Assembly (NCBI GenBank): GCA_041854955.1
Contig: JBHADF010000006.1
Coordinates: 1 to 26,535, forward strand
DNA: 26,535 nucleotides
Reading direction: 5' to 3'
Source of the DNA: CAMENZ01 sp041854955
GTDB lineage: Bacteria; Bacillota; Clostridia; Peptostreptococcales; Anaerovoracaceae
A program made the translations under genes and the position numbers. This document shows, in pieces, positions 23,962 through 26,535 of this stretch; position 1 is the stretch's first letter, and every line of letters begins with the position of its first letter. The notes beneath the pieces are model-generated. The model was given only the letters and a program-made list of their open reading frames with translations, did not search any database and had not been told where the DNA came from.

Positions 23962-24895
23962 TTATACGCACCTCCGGTTCCAGCTCTACGCCGAATTTAT
24001 CATAGACCGTATTCTGAATGAGGCTTATGAGCTGCAAAATATCTGTAGCCGTGGCGCCTCCCTTGTTTATAACGAAGCCGCTGTGCAGGGTTGAAACCTG
24101 CGCCCCTCCTACAGAAACTCCTTTAAGGCCTGAGTCCTCTATGAGCTTTCCTGCAAAATATCCCGCAGGTCTCTTAAAGGTGGAGCCGGCGGAAGGATAG
24201 GTCAAGGGTTGCTTGGAATTCCTCTTGTCTGTAAAGTCTTTCATGGCTGCATTTATTTCAGCCTTGTCCCCTTTTTCCAGTTCCAAAACAAGAGAAGTGG
24301 CTATCCAGCCCTTTTCCTCCAATATGCTGTGTCTATATCCGAAATCCATTTCTTCGGCTTTAAATATTCTTTCCCGGCTGCCGTCCCTGGAAATTGCCTT
24401 AACCTCTTTCACCACCATGGACATTTCTCCCCCATAGGCACCTGCGTTCATGAATACGGCGCCACCTAAGGAGCCCGGTATACCCGACAGGGGCTCGAAG
24501 CCGGTGAAGCCCGCTTCGGCTATGGCTTTTGCACATTTTGACATTAGAAGTGCAGTGCCTACCTTTATGGATGCTTTCCCCTGGACAGGTTCTCCGATAT
24601 CTATGAAATCGAACTCCGGTGAACCCGGCGCCAGTTTTATGACTACACCCTCATAGCCCTCATCCTTAAACAAGGTGTTTGAGCCGTTTCCCAAAAGTAG
24701 GAAGGGTATTTTCTCATCATCTATGGCGATGAGAAGATATTTAAGCTCCTCTAAGGTGGAGGGCTCCGCTAAAAGGGCCGCCTCTCCGCCTGCCTTGAAG
24801 GATGTATATTCCTTCATAGAGGCCTTTTCCTCCATCTTTAATTCAGGGCAAAGGCTATTGAGCCTCTGCTGTAGATTCTGTATTTTCTTCAACAT
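23954..24895 (-). CDS. murB: UDP-N-acetylenolpyruvoylglucosamine reductase
   Basis: FAD enzyme that reduces UDP-GlcNAc-enolpyruvate with NADPH to UDP-MurNAc in peptidoglycan synthesis. N-terminal FAD-binding domain with LLGNGSNTLF (~67-76), GIPGSLGGAVFMNAGAYGGE (~138-157), and the C-terminal MurB domain with PSAGSTFKRP (catalytic Ser in GSTF) and GGAQVSTLHSGFVIN. It lacks the extra loop of E. coli-type MurB, so it is the short (type II) form. Its ATG (AGGAG 6 bases upstream) lies 41 bases inside the end of the AI-2E transporter gene. Confidence 0.95.
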   Translation of the reverse strand: MLKKIQNLQQRLNSLCPELKMEEKASMKEYTSFKAGGEAALLAEPSTLEELKYLLIAIDDEKIPFLLLGNGSNTLFKDEGYEGVVIKLAPGSPEFDFIDIGEPVQGKASIKVGTALLMSKCAKAIAEAGFTGFEPLSGIPGSLGGAVFMNAGAYGGEMSMVVKEVKAISRDGSRERIFKAEEMDFGYRHSILEEKGWIATSLVLELEKGDKAEINAAMKDFTDKRNSKQPLTYPSAGSTFKRPAGYFAGKLIEDSGLKGVSVGGAQVSTLHSGFVINKGGATATDILQLISLIQNTVYDKFGVELEPEVRIIG

Positions 24896-26150
24896 GTTTT
24901 CTCCTAAAAACTTTTTCCTTATCTATGCCGTATTTGCTGTAGTTGGCATAATCCATAGAGTTGGTGGTCAGGTTCTTCCTTGCCAGACGCTGATTTATGC
25001 CTCTTGCGATATAAGTGTACATAACGGCGAACACGGGTACTCCCAATATCATTCCCACGAAGCCGAAAAGTCCGCCGGAAACTACGATGGCAAACATTAC
25101 CCAGAAGCTGGAAAGCTTTGTGGCCTTTCCAAGAATCTTAGGTCCTATAACATTTCCGTCAAGCTGCTGCAGCACAAAGACGAAAACAAGGAATTTTAAG
25201 GCTCCTATAGGGTCTATGATGGTTATCAGAACAGCTGAAGGTATGGCTCCGATGAAGGGTCCGAAAAAGGGGATTATGTTGGTTATTCCTACGATTACAC
25301 TTACCAGTGCAGGTAAAGGCAGCTGCAGGATGGTCATGCCTACAAAGCAGATAATTCCTATTATGAGAGAGTCTATCAGCTTTCCGTTGATGAAGCCGCC
25401 AAAGGTATCGTTGGATATTTGCGCCAGCTCGAAAATTCCATCGGCTCTTTCCTTGCTAAAGGTAGCCATCACAAATTTCTTTGACTGTGCCACAAAGGAT
25501 TCCTTGCTGTTAAGTACATATATGCAGATTATCAAGGAAACCAGAATATCCATTATGGTGCTCAGGGTTCCCAAAACACCGATGGAAACTCGGTTGAAAA
25601 TAGACCCGGCTCCCGGCAGCAGGCTTGTCTGTGCCCAGTCTAAGAGTGTCTCGGAAATATTGTCCAGCTTTCCCTGCATCAGCTCTGCCAGCTCCGGATT
25701 GGCATCCAAATTTGACTGAACCCAGCTTATGAGCTTATCGAAGGTAGGCTGAATTTTAGGTACCAGCAGCAATAAGCTTTCCCAAACTCCGGGGAATACC
25801 ATCATGATAAAGCCCGTAACCACAACTACCACAAAGGTCATGGACACGATGGTAGCTATGGAGCGGGATATTTTCATGGCTGCCATATTGGTACGCACCT
25901 TTCCCTGCAAAATAGGGAAGCTGTGCCTTACAGTCCAGTTGTAAAGGGGACATAAGAGATAGGCCAACACCGTACCCATGTAAAATGGCATCAGTATGTC
26001 GTTAATCGTGCTCATGGTTCCTTTTACGAGAGCTAAATTGTTTACCAGATAGTACATGAGTATTAAGGCTGTGCCTGTGAGAAAAAAGGCCACTCCCTGA
26101 CCCCAATATCTGTTTTTCCATTTTTTCTTTTTGCCGGTGTTTTCGTTCAT
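24855..26150 (-). CDS. AI-2E family transporter
   Basis: 431-residue membrane protein of the AI-2E/PerM family with about eight membrane segments. Two come near the N terminus (GVAFFLTGTALILMYYLV and DILMPFYMGTVLAYLL). A middle helical region (~140-230) is followed by the conserved cluster FGGFINGKLIDSLIIGIICFVGM, then NIIPFFGPFIGAIP and LDGNVIGPKILGKATKLSSFWVMFAIVVSGG. Members export small molecules or act as Na+/H+ antiporters. The start was set at ATG 26150, preceded by GGAGAGGG; the open frame continues 58 codons upstream without a site and into the Fic-like gene. The 3' end overlaps murB by 41 bases. Confidence 0.92.
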   Translation of the reverse strand: MNENTGKKKKWKNRYWGQGVAFFLTGTALILMYYLVNNLALVKGTMSTINDILMPFYMGTVLAYLLCPLYNWTVRHSFPILQGKVRTNMAAMKISRSIATIVSMTFVVVVVTGFIMMVFPGVWESLLLLVPKIQPTFDKLISWVQSNLDANPELAELMQGKLDNISETLLDWAQTSLLPGAGSIFNRVSIGVLGTLSTIMDILVSLIICIYVLNSKESFVAQSKKFVMATFSKERADGIFELAQISNDTFGGFINGKLIDSLIIGIICFVGMTILQLPLPALVSVIVGITNIIPFFGPFIGAIPSAVLITIIDPIGALKFLVFVFVLQQLDGNVIGPKILGKATKLSSFWVMFAIVVSGGLFGFVGMILGVPVFAVMYTYIARGINQRLARKNLTTNSMDYANYSKYGIDKEKVFRRKHVEENTESTAEAQ

Positions 26151-26215
26151 ATTCCCTCTCCTATATTCAATCCGCTGTATATCCCCTTTAAGGTTCCGTT
26201 TATATCTGTTGTCTG

Positions 26216-26535
26216 CTAAAAGTCTGTGAGCTGAATGAAAAGCTCCAATCTGTCCAAGGTGGCCTTTGTCATATATTCTGCCAAAGCCTTGGAGCTTCCG
26301 CCCTTTAGATAGCTTTCTATCCACCCATTGTATTCTTCTTCGGCCACATCAAGGAATACCATAGGGTAGCCCTCACCCACCAGATAATATTCCATGAGTC
26401 CACGAGCAGCTATCTGGTTATGCTCCTTGAAGGGATACATAGCTATGAATCTGTTATGTATTTCAGCAGCCTTTACGAAGGGATCCTCGATGGCCTCCCT
26501 TTTGCTTATAAAATCTCCCAGCTCGTTGAAAAGCT
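26216..26535 (-). CDS. Fic-fold protein with degenerate active site (partial)
   Basis: Only the C-terminal 105 residues are in the window; the frame is open to the right edge. Helical layout and spacing match the Fic core: AAEIHNRFIAMYPFKEHNQI, then AARGLMEYYLVGEGYP and a long C-terminal helix (LAEYMTKATLDRLELF). Compared with H-x-F-x-x-I-H-P-F-x-[DE]-G-N-G-R, the outer His and Phe are kept but the catalytic His is Tyr (26437-26435) and GNGR reads HNQI. AMP transfer is therefore unlikely. It may be a pseudo-enzyme or a distant relative. It ends 65 bases before the AI-2E start and is probably in the same transcript. Confidence 0.7.
   Translation of the reverse strand, partial: LFNELGDFISKREAIEDPFVKAAEIHNRFIAMYPFKEHNQIAARGLMEYYLVGEGYPMVFLDVAEEEYNGWIESYLKGGSSKALAEYMTKATLDRLELFIQLTDF

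Noticed and set aside
23332..24021. 229-codon plus-strand frame over the PHP and murB genes
   Set aside because: Antisense to two well-conserved genes, with no start site and no recognisable domain.
25015..25719. 234-codon plus-strand frame inside the AI-2E gene
   Set aside because: Antisense shadow of a membrane protein gene; the composition is explained by the real gene.
26151..26324. N-terminal extension of the AI-2E transporter
   Set aside because: The extra 58 residues are not membrane-like, overlap the Fic-like gene and lack a ribosome site, whereas ATG 26150 has GGAGAGGG.

Overview
The window reads as chromosome of an anaerobic Clostridia-type Bacillota. The supporting signs are the murB - PHP - rapZ - whiA cluster, strong GGAGG ribosome sites, TTGAAA/TATAAT promoters, an ntp-type V-ATPase operon in the same gene order as Enterococcus hirae ntpFIKECGABD, and an amino-acid-fermentation enzyme (Kce). 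A finer placement (for example an Anaerovoracaceae-like lysine or amino-acid fermenter) is only a guess. There are no tRNA, rRNA, CRISPR or complete transposase genes.

Left end (1-3010) is AT-rich accessory DNA. It holds a frame-broken small gene, a stub resembling the end of a tRNA/rRNA uracil methyltransferase (QVETVCLMSR, stop at 446), a membrane/coiled-coil protein of unknown function and an AlbA/HATPase/winged-helix regulator. It joins rlmD exactly at its HVETIVLLSK codons, and the last ~98 residues of RlmD are encoded by the AT-rich side. This looks like an integration scar or nested mobile-element boundary at the 3' end of rlmD.

Middle (4500-10720): a GNAT acetyltransferase, a frameshifted small gene, an Ala-tRNA(Pro) deacylase, a heterodimeric ABC exporter with one degenerate and one consensus ATP site, and a DinJ-YafQ toxin-antitoxin pair with its own promoter. 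After it, 10794-11130 holds a very regular array of seven 38-39 bp units bounded by TTGGTG and CACCAA, with spacers of exactly 15 or 3 bp. Two perfect 42/43 copies of another repeat follow. This is the least explained part of the window.

Right part (11302-26535), all on the minus strand: the fused upstream cluster AI-2E transporter - murB - PHP phosphatase - rapZ, then kce with its own promoter and terminator, then whiA with its own promoter, then nine V-ATPase genes. YvcK/GlmR, usually between rapZ and whiA, is missing and kce stands there. The proteolipid subunit carries all the residues that bind Na+ in the E. hirae enzyme, so the ATPase is predicted to move Na+. At the right edge a partial Fic-fold protein has lost the catalytic His and the GNGR motif.
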